64,000 nt of DNA from a virus, in IMG/VR virus record IMGVR_UViG_3300006947_000003, positions 58,451-122,450 of that record. One strand, written 5' to 3'. Every line of letters starts with the position of its first letter. Within the stretch, counting starts at the first letter, position 1. A program made the position numbers and the translations under genes. Positions 18,204 to 26,498 of the stretch are shown here, in pieces. The notes beneath the pieces were generated by a model. The model was not told the origin of the DNA, made no database searches, and saw only the letters and a list, made by a program, of their open reading frames with translations.

Positions 18204-18530
18204 CAAATAGCTACCTCGAAATCATGCCCTTGAGGGCATACGACATCGTATGTTCGGAATCTGGGTTGTAGCAAGTAAAGGCATTTACTTCAAGTGCTAA
18301 AAGATAGAGGCTCTGTGAAACAGATACAACCTCAACAATTGATATGTTGGATATCTCGGTATATCAAATGTTCCGTGACTAATGTGAAGCTGAAGTAGGG
18401 GGTTAGCGGGTCGCCGCCTCCGATAGTAGAAATACTAAATCTTCTTATGATATGATGGGTGAGTTACTCGAATGATGAACAATCCTTACTTTGCCCCTAG
18501 CGGGTGAAGTATGGGCAAAATATCTGAATG
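18204..18530 (+). ncRNA. Candidate structured RNA, family not recognised
   Basis: Gene-free stretch between the nuclease gene and gp51 (18142-18708). No coding frame is supported. Hairpins follow one another: ATGCCC-TTGA-GGGCAT (18224-18239); an overlapping CATACG-ACAT-CGTATG (18237-18252); a two-part stem TAGCA+AGTAAA / TTTACT+TGCTA (18269-18299); GAGG/CCTC enclosing TCTGT-GAA-ACAGA (18307-18333); AACA+TTGATAT / ATATCAA+TGTT (18334-18372); GCGG-GTCG-CCGC (18406-18417); and a 10-bp stem TACTTTGCCC / GGGTGAAGTA (18487-18511). TTTGCCC in the last stem can instead pair with GGGCAAA (18513-18519). GC content is visibly higher than in the surroundings. The plus strand is preferred because most loops are purine-rich in that sense and the nuclease gene is upstream; strand is not proven. 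Confidence 0.55.
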
Positions 18531-18589
18531 ATAAACTAACTGTATTCCATTAATTAAAAAAAAAATGTTTTGAACGACAGTGATAAAAC

Positions 18590-18608
18590 TTATCAACGGA
18601 GTTGATAA
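18590..18608. terminator. Bidirectional hairpin between the RNA region and gp51
   Basis: Perfect 8-bp stem TTATCAAC-GGA-GTTGATAA. A second small stem ACAATA-CTT-TATTGT follows at 18613-18627 and a run of ten A lies at 18556-18565. Position between convergent units suggests termination, though T tails are weak. Nothing else clear is seen from 18531 to 18708. Confidence 0.4.
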
Positions 18609-18708
18609 CATTACAATACTTTATTGTTATTATGTTTCTGAAAGCTCTGATAAAAATAGTTTGCTAACATATTCTTATTGATTCCATTAATAATACTAAG
18701 TGTATCTA

Positions 18709-18927
18709 TTACATTAGTGGAAGTTTTGAGCTCTCAGTATTTTTGATATTTTGTTTGATTATTTCGTGTATTTGTTCACGTTCAGATGGTGATAGTGCCA
18801 TAGCTTCGGTATACGATATGCCACCTCGCATATACCAAGTTGTCTCCAACAAATCTTTTTGTAAGGCTTTTGACTCATTGTCAAAACTTTGGAGTAATTT
18901 GACAATGTTGTCATTGTCTAGTGCCAA
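18709..18927 (-). CDS. 51: Baseplate hub assembly protein gp51-like
   Basis: 72 residues. The centre TTWYMRGGISYTEAMALSPS followed by EREQIHEIIKQN matches small gp51-like proteins that follow gp26 in marine T4-like phages; in T4, gp51 catalyses hub assembly. The start is TTG (18925-18927): no ATG precedes the conserved part, and the only internal ATG would remove it. The gene begins 5 bases after gp26 ends. Confidence 0.65.
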   Translation of the reverse strand: MALDNDNIVKLLQSFDNESKALQKDLLETTWYMRGGISYTEAMALSPSEREQIHEIIKQNIKNTESSKLPLM

Positions 18928-18932
18928 AAGCC

Positions 18933-19859
18933 TTATCCGAAAAAAGTTGAGTTGTCAATAGTAAACGGTTGCGACCATTTCTCCCCACAAGGGGTATTGA
19001 CACCTTCTAAATCAGTAGCACCATCACACTCGAATTGAATAGGTTTGATGGTTGATTGATTCTTATTCTCTTCTAAATGTTCTTTAATACTATTGTATAT
19101 ACTTCGATCACAGTTTGCTACAAATTCTTTTAGTTGTTGCCGATCAGTAACAACTGTGCTGTCTGGCAATTCGATTTTAAGAATTGCCTCTGATAAAATA
19201 CCAACTGAATATACAGTTAATCTAACAAACGCATCTTGAAACTTGTCAATACGATCTTGTTCAGTCATGCCGTCGTCAGTAGCAATACCTTGTATTAGTC
19301 GTTGCTGTTCAAAGTTCTTAATAGCTTCTTTAGTAACTGCTTCGTATGTTAATGGTTGAAAGTATATCTTTAAATCACTAACATTAATTAATGGCTTATA
19401 TGATGGTACTGTAACCCTCTCTATAATAGTTTTAAGATCTAGTTCAAACTCGTTTTCTTCGCTACATTTAGGACACACACCTTTAAGTGTTGTTGTTTCG
19501 CCATATGTAGCAATTCTAATACTAACAAGAATCATGTCAACATCTAATGCACAGACTTTCCAGGCATTTTTAATTCCTGGAATACAACTTTGAATAACTT
19601 CAACAGTAGTAGCACCGTTCATTAATGCGTCTGGTGTTCTCATTAGAATTTCGTCTTTAGCTGTCATTGGATAAACAGCCAATTCTCCGTTAACTGGAAT
19701 TTCAATTTCATCCGGTGTATTAAATTCACCTTTGCTTGGCAATGAAATATAAAGTGCCGGTCTACGAAAATATGCTTGTAATGGATTAACCGGTGTTTCC
19801 GGTTTTGTTACCTTAGTTGCCATTTCTGGAACTTTATTATTTGTTTCTATAGTACTCAT
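18933..19859 (-). CDS. 26: Baseplate hub protein gp26-like
   Basis: 308 residues from the preferred start. The segment YISLPSKGEFNTPDEIEIPV, then MTAKDEILMRTPDALMNG and a Cys pair CPKCSEENEFELDL (about residue 135), is typical of gp26-type hub proteins of marine T4-like phages; T4 gp26 is shorter (208). It works in assembly of the baseplate hub. A longer frame begins at 19901, but the ATG at 19857-19859 has GGAGG at the right distance, so the shorter form is chosen. A second Cys pair may exist near the end (CDGATDLEGVNTPCGEKW). Confidence 0.8.
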   Translation of the reverse strand: MSTIETNNKVPEMATKVTKPETPVNPLQAYFRRPALYISLPSKGEFNTPDEIEIPVNGELAVYPMTAKDEILMRTPDALMNGATTVEVIQSCIPGIKNAWKVCALDVDMILVSIRIATYGETTTLKGVCPKCSEENEFELDLKTIIERVTVPSYKPLINVSDLKIYFQPLTYEAVTKEAIKNFEQQRLIQGIATDDGMTEQDRIDKFQDAFVRLTVYSVGILSEAILKIELPDSTVVTDRQQLKEFVANCDRSIYNSIKEHLEENKNQSTIKPIQFECDGATDLEGVNTPCGEKWSQPFTIDNSTFFG

Positions 19860-19871
19860 GAATTTTCCTCC

Positions 19872-19879
19872 GCTAAATA
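19872..19879 (+). promoter_or_regulatory. Late-promoter octamer GCTAAATA before the tape measure
   Basis: Degenerate late octamer, also found before gp13, gp16 and gp18. Predicted start near 19885, about 53 bases before the tape-measure ATG. Confidence 0.45.
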
Positions 19880-19903
19880 CAATATAATAGTAGTTAGTCA
19901 TAT

Positions 19904-19911
19904 TATTTATA
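19904..19911 (-). promoter_or_regulatory. Late promoter TATAAATA for gp26-gp51
   Basis: Exact octamer on the minus strand. Predicted start near 19898, leader of about 39 bases containing GGAGG. Confidence 0.6.
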
Positions 19912-19937
19912 TGAGTATATAATGGTGAAATGAAAAC

Positions 19938-22835
19938 ATGGCAATAAGAATTAATACAGAAGATAATGAAATTATAGTCAGTGATGTAGCAACAGAAGAC
20001 ACTCTACTGGAACTACTAAAAGCAGTTGAAGGCCTTAAGAAAAAAGGTAACAACACTACTGACGCATCGAAACAAGCAAAAAATACCGGCGAAAAACTTG
20101 AAAAACTCGCCAAATCTGTAGATAAACAAACAATTACGTTAACTGACTGGGCTGGAAATATGGATGACGCCTCTGCAGACTTGTCTGCCGATATGGCTGC
20201 AAGGAGTAAAGCAGTAGCTGGCGCTTTGGGCAAAGTTGTAAAAAATACAGGTAATGTAATAAGTGATCTTATAAGAGGCCCGGCTAGTTTTGAATCACTA
20301 GGTAGGGCAATTCAGCAAGGTGCTGGGTTCTTAGGTGACGGATTAGGAGCCGCTGCAGACAGTATATCAGTTTTAGGCACTAAACTGCCAGGTGTAGGTG
20401 CTGGACTATCGATGGTTGGTGCCGCCGCAGGCGCGGCCGCAATGGCTATTGCCGCATATGCTCAAAATATGTATGACGGATTTATAGCATTAAGTCAAAG
20501 TGGAGCAAATTACAACGGTGACATAGTTAGGACAGCTGGCCAGGTACAGGGGTTAGGCATAACAATGAATGCCTTTACTCAGATTGTTCAACAAAATGCA
20601 GCCGGACTAGCAAACTTTGGCGGAACAGTTTCAGCTGGTGCCAAACGATTTGTAGAATTAGCAGATGTAATGCATGGGAAATTTGGTGGTGAGCTGTATG
20701 CTTTAGGTATCACATTTGACGAACAAGCAGAGCAAATGGCTAAGTTTACTCAAACACAATCGAGAAATACAAATTTTCAAAATTTGAGTTATGCTCAACA
20801 AAGTGTTCTCTTTAAAGATTATATAACAGACTTAACTAAGTTAACAGGACTCACAGGCAAGAGCAGACAGCAACTATCAGAAGAACTAGCACAGAACGAT
20901 TTAAGAGCTGATGCTAATTTGCGATTGGGTGGTGCTACAGTTGAGGCACGAAAAGCATTGGAAATGGCATTTAGTGCCTCAGGCGGACAAGATTCGGCCA
21001 TTTCACAATTGTTAATGGCAGGTATTGCAGGTAAAGATTTAGCCCAAGAAATGGCCGCTGGCAACACAACAATTAAGAATTTTGTAGCTGGTAACAGTGA
21101 AGCGGCTAAAAAGATACGCGACTTAGGTGATGCTGTAGCAACAGGAAAAATAACACAAGACGAATTTCACAAGCAAATGGCCGCTATAACACCGGCTATT
21201 GAACGAAGTGGCAAAGAATTTCAATCATTATACGGTATAAATGATGTTGCTACTACTATGACAGAAGCAGGTTCTAGTGTTCAGAAGTATAATGTTCAAA
21301 TTGAACAACTAAGGAAAGCAGAAGCTGATGGAATAGACACTACAACTAAATCAGCAGAAGGCGCCGGTGGTGCCATTATGGACCTTTCTGCACAGTTAGT
21401 ATCAGCTACATCTAGTATTAAGTCTGGTGTTAATACTGGAATAGCAGATTTTGTTGAATCTATGGGTTTCTCAGATGCTAAAGACTTAGGCGCCAAAATT
21501 CAAGGTAGTATTGATAAGTTTGGCACGATGGCTGACTTAATAATTGACGCATTTTCGGACTTTTACACACAGTTTAGTATAGTTGCCGCGGCACCGTGGG
21601 ACTACTTATTAGGTGGCACAAGTACAAAAGAATTACGAAGCCAAGCATCAGGGCATATAGAGAGATTGGGATTAGGCGACACTATAACCCCGGACTTTAT
21701 TAGCAGTTTGTCAGGTGAGGATGCTACAGCATTAATAAAAGGCTCCCTTCAGGGTAAAGACCAAGCGTTAGCGACCTACGAAGCCATTAAAACACGAAAA
21801 GGCGAGGAAATTGCAGTAGAGAAAGAAGAGATCGTTAAGGCTTCAACTCTGGGTAACGTAGAAACTGATAGCAATACTCTTACTACAGAGCAAATAGAAG
21901 CTGACCTCAATCTGAAGAAAACAGGTAACGTTGACGCTAACGGAACTTCTGCTACTACGGGTAACGTTGCCACTTCAGGAAGTGAAGTTACTTTAGAAGC
22001 TGACCTCAATCTGAAGAAAACAGGTAACGTTGACGCTAAAGGAACTTCTGCTACTACGGGTAACGTTGCCACTTCAGGAAGTGAAGTTACTTCTTCTACA
22101 CCTTCGTTTAACGCTGATAGTTATAGTGATTTGTTTAGTCAGAAACCTCTAGAAAATGGTGTAATATTACCAAACGGTAATATTCAAATGGAAGCATACG
22201 GTCACGATTCGCCTATAGCTTCTATGCTAACTCAGTGGTCTAATGCTACTAACGGCTTAGGTACCGGATCGGCGTACCAATATGCCGCACATCAGTTTGC
22301 AAATAATGTATCAGATTTGATGGGAGACAATGACGGTATAATGCCTGACAGCATGTCAGCAACAATCGCCGAAATGCAGAAAATATTTAATACAAACGAC
22401 ATTGGATTAGCGGCTGACGGATTTGAAGGAATGCTAGGAAAGAGCGGCAAGCTACAAGACTTGTGGCACATACGGTCGATGATAAACAACAGAATATCAA
22501 GTAACGGCCTAACTCCACCGTTTAAGCAATATGGCGGAGCTGTCGGAATGGGCAATCCATATATTGTTGGCGAGCGTGGCTCTGAATTATTTACACCAAG
22601 CGCCGGCGGCACTATAACACCTAATGAGGAACTGTCAACAGCACAACATTCTGAAAATATATATAAAGCCTTAAAAGAAAGCAATAAAATTAATGAAGGA
22701 ATAGAAAATAAAATATCTAAAAATGCTGAATTATATGCTAGTCTTACTAGCGAACAAATTGATAAGTTAAATACGTTAATTAAATTAACTACAACAGGAA
22801 ACAAGATAGCAAATACGATATCAGCTAATTCGTAG
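19938..22835 (+). CDS. 29: Tail tape-measure protein (gp29-like)
   Basis: 965 residues. The N-terminus is coiled coil. Around residues 130-175 there is an Ala/Gly-rich hydrophobic helix (GVGAGLSMVGAAAGAAAMAI), common in tape measures. Near the C-terminus is the tape-measure signature GNPYIVGERGSELFTPSAGG. This protein sets tail length and is ejected during infection; its place beside gp26 and gp51 matches gp29 in T4. Residues about 654-719 contain a perfect-register tandem duplication of 33 residues (see the repeat entry). No strong ribosome-binding site is visible before the ATG. Confidence 0.8.
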   Translation: MAIRINTEDNEIIVSDVATEDTLLELLKAVEGLKKKGNNTTDASKQAKNTGEKLEKLAKSVDKQTITLTDWAGNMDDASADLSADMAARSKAVAGALGKVVKNTGNVISDLIRGPASFESLGRAIQQGAGFLGDGLGAAADSISVLGTKLPGVGAGLSMVGAAAGAAAMAIAAYAQNMYDGFIALSQSGANYNGDIVRTAGQVQGLGITMNAFTQIVQQNAAGLANFGGTVSAGAKRFVELADVMHGKFGGELYALGITFDEQAEQMAKFTQTQSRNTNFQNLSYAQQSVLFKDYITDLTKLTGLTGKSRQQLSEELAQNDLRADANLRLGGATVEARKALEMAFSASGGQDSAISQLLMAGIAGKDLAQEMAAGNTTIKNFVAGNSEAAKKIRDLGDAVATGKITQDEFHKQMAAITPAIERSGKEFQSLYGINDVATTMTEAGSSVQKYNVQIEQLRKAEADGIDTTTKSAEGAGGAIMDLSAQLVSATSSIKSGVNTGIADFVESMGFSDAKDLGAKIQGSIDKFGTMADLIIDAFSDFYTQFSIVAAAPWDYLLGGTSTKELRSQASGHIERLGLGDTITPDFISSLSGEDATALIKGSLQGKDQALATYEAIKTRKGEEIAVEKEEIVKASTLGNVETDSNTLTTEQIEADLNLKKTGNVDANGTSATTGNVATSGSEVTLEADLNLKKTGNVDAKGTSATTGNVATSGSEVTSSTPSFNADSYSDLFSQKPLENGVILPNGNIQMEAYGHDSPIASMLTQWSNATNGLGTGSAYQYAAHQFANNVSDLMGDNDGIMPDSMSATIAEMQKIFNTNDIGLAADGFEGMLGKSGKLQDLWHIRSMINNRISSNGLTPPFKQYGGAVGMGNPYIVGERGSELFTPSAGGTITPNEELSTAQHSENIYKALKESNKINEGIENKISKNAELYASLTSEQIDKLNTLIKLTTTGNKIANTISANS
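21897..22094 (+). repeat. 99-base tandem duplication inside the tape-measure gene
   Basis: Copies 21897-21995 and 21996-22094 are almost identical (for example GACGCTAAC against GACGCTAAA, and ACTTTA against ACTTCT at the ends). Each codes 33 residues beginning EADLNLKKTGNVDA. The reading frame is kept. Confidence 0.95.
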
Positions 22836-22836
22836 T

Positions 22837-22872
22837 ATATTAAACCAAGATAATTTAACCGTGGTTTAATAT
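22837..22872 (+). terminator. Strong inverted repeat between tape measure and portal genes
   Basis: Perfect 11-bp stem ATATTAAACCA / TGGTTTAATAT with a 14-base loop, immediately after the tape-measure stop codon. No T run follows. Likely a terminator or RNA-stability hairpin, directly before the gp20 late promoter. Confidence 0.45.
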
Positions 22873-22874
22873 GT

Positions 22875-22882
22875 ACTAAATA
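22875..22882 (+). promoter_or_regulatory. Late-promoter octamer ACTAAATA for the portal gene
   Basis: Predicted start near 22888, leader of about 19 bases with AGGAAA before the gp20 ATG. Confidence 0.45.
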
Positions 22883-22906
22883 GCAGTATATAATAGGAAA
22901 AAGAAT

Positions 22907-24574
22907 ATGGGTTGGAAAAAATATTTTAAAACAGTAGATACGGGCAGTCTTAGTCCATTAAGCGGAAAAGGCTCAAAACCTGATATGGGTTTTAAGAATT
23001 ACCAAAGTCAACTTCCGGAAGTGTATATTGGTCATCCAAACAGGATTGAAAGATACACTCAATACGAATCTATGGATATGGATTCTGAAGTTAACACAGC
23101 AATTGATATTTTAGCAGAATTTTGTACAATGAAGTCACCAGAAAATGGTACTCCATTTACTTTTAATTTTAAAGAAAGCCCTACAGAAACAGAAGTAAAA
23201 GTTTTAAGTGAACAACTTAAAAATTGGAACAGTTTAAACGATTTTAACAAACGAATTTTTAAAGTGTTTCGTAATGTATTAAAGTACGGCGATCAAACAT
23301 TCATTAGAGACCCAGAAACATTTGAATGGTTTTGGGTAGAGCCGCAAAACGTAACAAAAGTTGTAGTTAATGAAGCAAAGGGTAAAAAACCAGAAGTTTA
23401 TATATTAAAAGATCTTGCCCCCAACTTTGAAAACTTAACAGTTACAGCACCTCAACACACAGAAACAGCAAACATGTCGCCTAGTTCGACTACGGGGTCT
23501 AACAACGGTGGACATTACAGCGGCAGACAGACAGAAACTACTGAAAACTCCATAGACGCAGAAAATGTTGTACATTTAAGTTTAACAGAAGGCTTAGATG
23601 CTAACTGGCCCTTTGGTACAAGTGTATTAGAAAATATATTTAAGGTATACAAGCAAAAAGAATTACTAGAAGATGCTATTATTATATACAGGGTACAACG
23701 AGCGCCAGAGCGTAGAGTATTTTATATTGACGTAGGTAACATGCCAACACATATGGCAATGGGCTATGTTGAAAGAGTTAAAAACGAAATTCATCAAAGA
23801 CGAATCCCAACATCAACAGGTGGCGGACAAAGTATGATGGATGCTACTTATAATCCGTTATCAATTAATGAAGATTATTTCTTCCCTCAAACAGCAGAAG
23901 GCAGAGGTTCTAAAGTTGAAACATTACCAGGTGGAGAAAACCTTGGTGAGATATCAGACTTAAAATACTTTACTAATAAGTTGTACAGAGGATTAAGAAT
24001 ACCAGCAACATATCTACCTACATCAGGTGATGATGCTACTAATACAGTAGCAGACGGTAAAGTAGGCGTAGCATTAATACAAGAACATAGATTTAATCAG
24101 TATTGTATGCGGTTACAAAGTTTAGTAGCTAGTACCTTTGACGATGAATTTAAATTGTTTTTACGTTGGAGAGGAGTTAACATTGATAATTCGATCTTTG
24201 ACATTGAACTTAACGAGCCTCAAAACTTTGCTAGTTACAGACAAAGTGACATAGATGCTAGTAGAATTAGTAACTTTACTCAAATGGAAGGTGTCCCGTA
24301 TATTAGTAAAAGGTTTGCTTTAGAACGATTCTTAGGCTTAACTGAAGAAGAAATGAAAGATAATGATATAATGTGGCGAGAAGAACAAGGTGATTCAGAA
24401 AACTTACTAGGCGGTAAATCTCTTAGAAGTGCTGGAATTACACCAGGCGGATTAGGCGCTGACATAGATTCTTTAGGTGATCCTGGAGATTTAGGTGGAG
24501 AAGAAGGCGACGATTTAGGTGGAGAAGAAGGCGGCGACGCTGACTCAGGAGCAGAAGAGGATATATCGATTTAA
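22907..24574 (+). CDS. 20: Portal vertex protein gp20
   Basis: 555 residues (T4 gp20: 524). Recognisable gp20 text includes IERYTQYESMDMDSEVNTAI, DILAEFCTM, then ELLEDAIIIYRVQRAPERRV and YFTNKLYRGLRIPATYLP. It forms the twelve-fold ring through which DNA is packaged and to which the neck binds. The C-terminus is Gly/Glu/Asp-rich with a repeated DLGGEEG. It heads the capsid module gp20-gp21-gp22-gp23. Confidence 0.95.
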   Translation: MGWKKYFKTVDTGSLSPLSGKGSKPDMGFKNYQSQLPEVYIGHPNRIERYTQYESMDMDSEVNTAIDILAEFCTMKSPENGTPFTFNFKESPTETEVKVLSEQLKNWNSLNDFNKRIFKVFRNVLKYGDQTFIRDPETFEWFWVEPQNVTKVVVNEAKGKKPEVYILKDLAPNFENLTVTAPQHTETANMSPSSTTGSNNGGHYSGRQTETTENSIDAENVVHLSLTEGLDANWPFGTSVLENIFKVYKQKELLEDAIIIYRVQRAPERRVFYIDVGNMPTHMAMGYVERVKNEIHQRRIPTSTGGGQSMMDATYNPLSINEDYFFPQTAEGRGSKVETLPGGENLGEISDLKYFTNKLYRGLRIPATYLPTSGDDATNTVADGKVGVALIQEHRFNQYCMRLQSLVASTFDDEFKLFLRWRGVNIDNSIFDIELNEPQNFASYRQSDIDASRISNFTQMEGVPYISKRFALERFLGLTEEEMKDNDIMWREEQGDSENLLGGKSLRSAGITPGGLGADIDSLGDPGDLGGEEGDDLGGEEGGDADSGAEEDISI

Positions 24575-24589
24575 ATTTTATTGAAATCG

Positions 24590-24597
24590 ATTAAATA
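24590..24597 (+). promoter_or_regulatory. Late-promoter octamer ATTAAATA, leaderless type
   Basis: Ends exactly 5 bases (CAAGT) before the ATG of the 76-residue gene. Confidence 0.45.
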
Positions 24598-24602
24598 CAA
24601 GT

Positions 24603-24833
24603 ATGAAATTATTCGAATTAAACCAAGATCAAAACGATCAAAAAGATTTTTATAATGCTGAAAATGACCAAAGCATTTTAGTACAAGGTAATACTCGTAA
24701 GAGTAAACTGACACTAGGTCAAATTAACGGCTTGAGAAAGATGTATGATGCTAAAAAGTTTGAAAAATCAAAAATGATAGAAAAAATTAAGGCACAATAC
24801 GGGCAAGAAAACTCAGGCAACGACGAATTATAA
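24603..24833 (+). CDS. Small conserved protein in the gp67 position
   Basis: 76 residues, charged and helical, with KLTLGQINGLRKMYDAKKFE in the middle. It lies between portal and prohead-core genes, where T4 has the small core protein gp67, but sequence similarity to gp67 was not recognised. A role in the prohead core is inference from position. No Shine-Dalgarno sequence is present; the late octamer 5 bases before the ATG predicts a leaderless transcript. Confidence 0.6.
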   Translation: MKLFELNQDQNDQKDFYNAENDQSILVQGNTRKSKLTLGQINGLRKMYDAKKFEKSKMIEKIKAQYGQENSGNDEL

Positions 24834-24852
24834 CCCCAGGCAACTAATAAAT

Positions 24853-24901
24853 TAAAACGTGTTACATATTTCACCAAAAGGTGCGATTATCTGACGTTTT
24901 A
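24853..24901 (+). promoter_or_regulatory. Two-level hairpin before the acidic core gene
   Basis: Outer stem TAAAACGT (24853-24860) with ACGTTTTA (24894-24901); inner stem CACC-AAAA-GGTG (24872-24883). Could end the upstream transcript or protect it; it lies upstream of the predicted late start. Confidence 0.4.
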
Positions 24902-24921
24902 ACGAATTAAACTAGCATATT

Positions 24922-24929
24922 TGTAAATA
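24922..24929 (+). promoter_or_regulatory. Late-promoter octamer TGTAAATA
   Basis: Predicted start near 24935, leader of about 44 bases with AAGGAG before the ATG at 24979. Confidence 0.4.
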
Positions 24930-24978
24930 CTATTACGAAAATGCGCCATATCTCGTGTATTAACAAGGAGTTCAAAAC

Positions 24979-25848
24979 ATGAACAACAAATGGAAATCAC
25001 TTATTGAACTAGTAGTCAATGAGGAAGAAGACAAAGCAAAAGACCTCTTTCATGAGATCGCTGTTGATGAGTCTCGTAAAATTTACGAAAACTTAATCGA
25101 CGAAGAAGATCTTGCTGATATCGACGAAGCGTCAGAAGAAGACGAAGTTGATGAAGCGAAAGAAGTAGACGAAACAGAAGAAACAGTTGAAGAAGCAACT
25201 GACGAAGAAGTAGATGAAGCAAAGGACGAAGTTGAAGAAGACTTCTCTAGAGATCAAACTGCTGATTTTGTAGATGACATTAAAGCTGATGAAATTGGCA
25301 TGGGCGAAGACGATGACGAAGGTGAAGATCCTGAAGCAGACGCTGGCGACATGGCTGACGACATGGGTTTAGATGCAGGCGAAGAAGAAATGGATCCGGA
25401 AGACGCTGAGCGTATGGAAGATGAAATTTTAGACCTTCAAACTGCAATCGACGATTTAAGATCAGAATTTGAAGCAATGACTGGTGATGAAGAAGCACCT
25501 GCAGACGGTGAAATGGACATGGAACCTGAGATGGAACCAGAGATGGAACCAGAGATGGAACCTGAATTAGCACCTGAAGAATCTGTACGTTACGAAAGTG
25601 ACGACGTTGAAGAAGCTGAAGAAGTTGTAGAATACACAAAAAATGTGTCTGCTCCAACAAACTCTGAAGGCGGAGACGGATCATCTGGACCAGTTGCAAA
25701 GCAACAAAAGGGCGGACTAACTACACCTAAGAAAGATGAAACAGGTGGAAAAGTTTCAGCTCCTAAAGTTAGTGATGCTGGTAATGTAAACACAAAGGGC
25801 GGCGGCAAACATAAATTGTCTCCAGCACCTAAGCCAGTAACAAAATAA
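24979..25848 (+). CDS. Highly acidic prohead-core-like protein
   Basis: 289 residues, dominated by Glu and Asp, with Asp/Glu/Ala/Val stretches at residues 35-130 and a run of MEPE repeats near residues 180-196. The last 60 residues are Gly/Lys-rich (VAKQQKGGLTTPKKDETGGK). It lies between the portal gene and the gp21 protease, the place of small internal core proteins in T4 (gp67 and gp68). The acidic composition fits a scaffold-core or internal head protein; no family was recognised. AAGGAG precedes the ATG. Confidence 0.6.
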   Translation: MNNKWKSLIELVVNEEEDKAKDLFHEIAVDESRKIYENLIDEEDLADIDEASEEDEVDEAKEVDETEETVEEATDEEVDEAKDEVEEDFSRDQTADFVDDIKADEIGMGEDDDEGEDPEADAGDMADDMGLDAGEEEMDPEDAERMEDEILDLQTAIDDLRSEFEAMTGDEEAPADGEMDMEPEMEPEMEPEMEPELAPEESVRYESDDVEEAEEVVEYTKNVSAPTNSEGGDGSSGPVAKQQKGGLTTPKKDETGGKVSAPKVSDAGNVNTKGGGKHKLSPAPKPVTK

Positions 25849-25860
25849 GGATTATAGGAA

Positions 25861-26493
25861 ATGAGACCTTTACTACAAGAAAACTTAACGTTCGATCAAG
25901 CGAATCTAATTATAGAATCTGCTAACGACGGCAAGGACTTGTATATGAAAGGGATTTGTATACAAGGCGGGGTAAAAAACGCTAACGAACGTGTATATCC
26001 TGTAAACGAAATTGCTTCGGCAGTAAAAACATTGAATGATCAGATCACAACGGGCAATAGTGTCCTTGGAGAAGTAGACCATCCGGAAGGGTTACAAGTT
26101 AACCTAGATCGAGTATGCCATATGGTAGAAAGTATGTGGATGGATGGTCCAAACGGATTTGGTAAATTAAAGATTCTCCCAACACCTATGGGACAACTAG
26201 TGAAAACTATGTTAGATAGTGGTGTAAAATTGGGAGTAAGCAGTCGCGGAAGCGGCAACGTCAATGAAGCCACCGGACAGGTGAGCGAATTCGAGATAGT
26301 CACAATAGATGTTGTGGCACAACCTTCTGCACCTAATGCTTATCCTACAGCAATATACGAAGGACTTTTGAACATGAAACATGGTCATAGAGTTTTAGAA
26401 ATTGCCAAAGATGCACAGCATGATACTAAGGTACAGAGGTATTTAAAGGATGAAGTACTTAAACTCATCCAAGACTTAAAAGTAAGGAGTTGA
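25861..26493 (+). CDS. 21: Prohead core protease gp21
   Basis: 210 residues (T4 gp21: 212). The serine-protease core typical of T4/herpesvirus-type prohead proteases is visible: catalytic His in GEVDHPEGL (about residue 77) and Ser in KLGVSSRGSGNVNEATG (about residues 124-140), plus GVKNANERVYPVNEI near the N-terminus. It cleaves scaffold and capsid proteins at (L/I)-x-E sites during head maturation. It begins 12 bases after the acidic core gene. Confidence 0.93.
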   Translation: MRPLLQENLTFDQANLIIESANDGKDLYMKGICIQGGVKNANERVYPVNEIASAVKTLNDQITTGNSVLGEVDHPEGLQVNLDRVCHMVESMWMDGPNGFGKLKILPTPMGQLVKTMLDSGVKLGVSSRGSGNVNEATGQVSEFEIVTIDVVAQPSAPNAYPTAIYEGLLNMKHGHRVLEIAKDAQHDTKVQRYLKDEVLKLIQDLKVRS

Positions 26494-26498
26494 CCAAT

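Noticed and set aside
18479-18540. C/D-box-like small RNA (ATGATGA and CTGA near 18471 and 18524)
   Set aside because: The boxes are short, expected by chance in AT-rich DNA, and unknown in bacteria.
18142-18560. Group I intron
   Set aside because: A stretch near 18374-18392 recalls the conserved R/P7 region, but the partner S element and P/Q elements were not found and no gene is interrupted.
18142-18560. tmRNA or RNase P RNA
   Set aside because: No tRNA-like ends, no tag frame and none of the conserved RNase P core sequences were seen.
18933-19901. Longer start for gp26 at 19901
   Set aside because: GGAGG is placed correctly for the ATG at 19859, and the predicted transcript starts at about 19898, inside the longer frame.
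25016-25808. Leu/Gln-rich minus-strand frames
   Set aside because: Shadows of the Glu/Asp-rich core protein; composition mirrors the GAA/GAT codons of the other strand.
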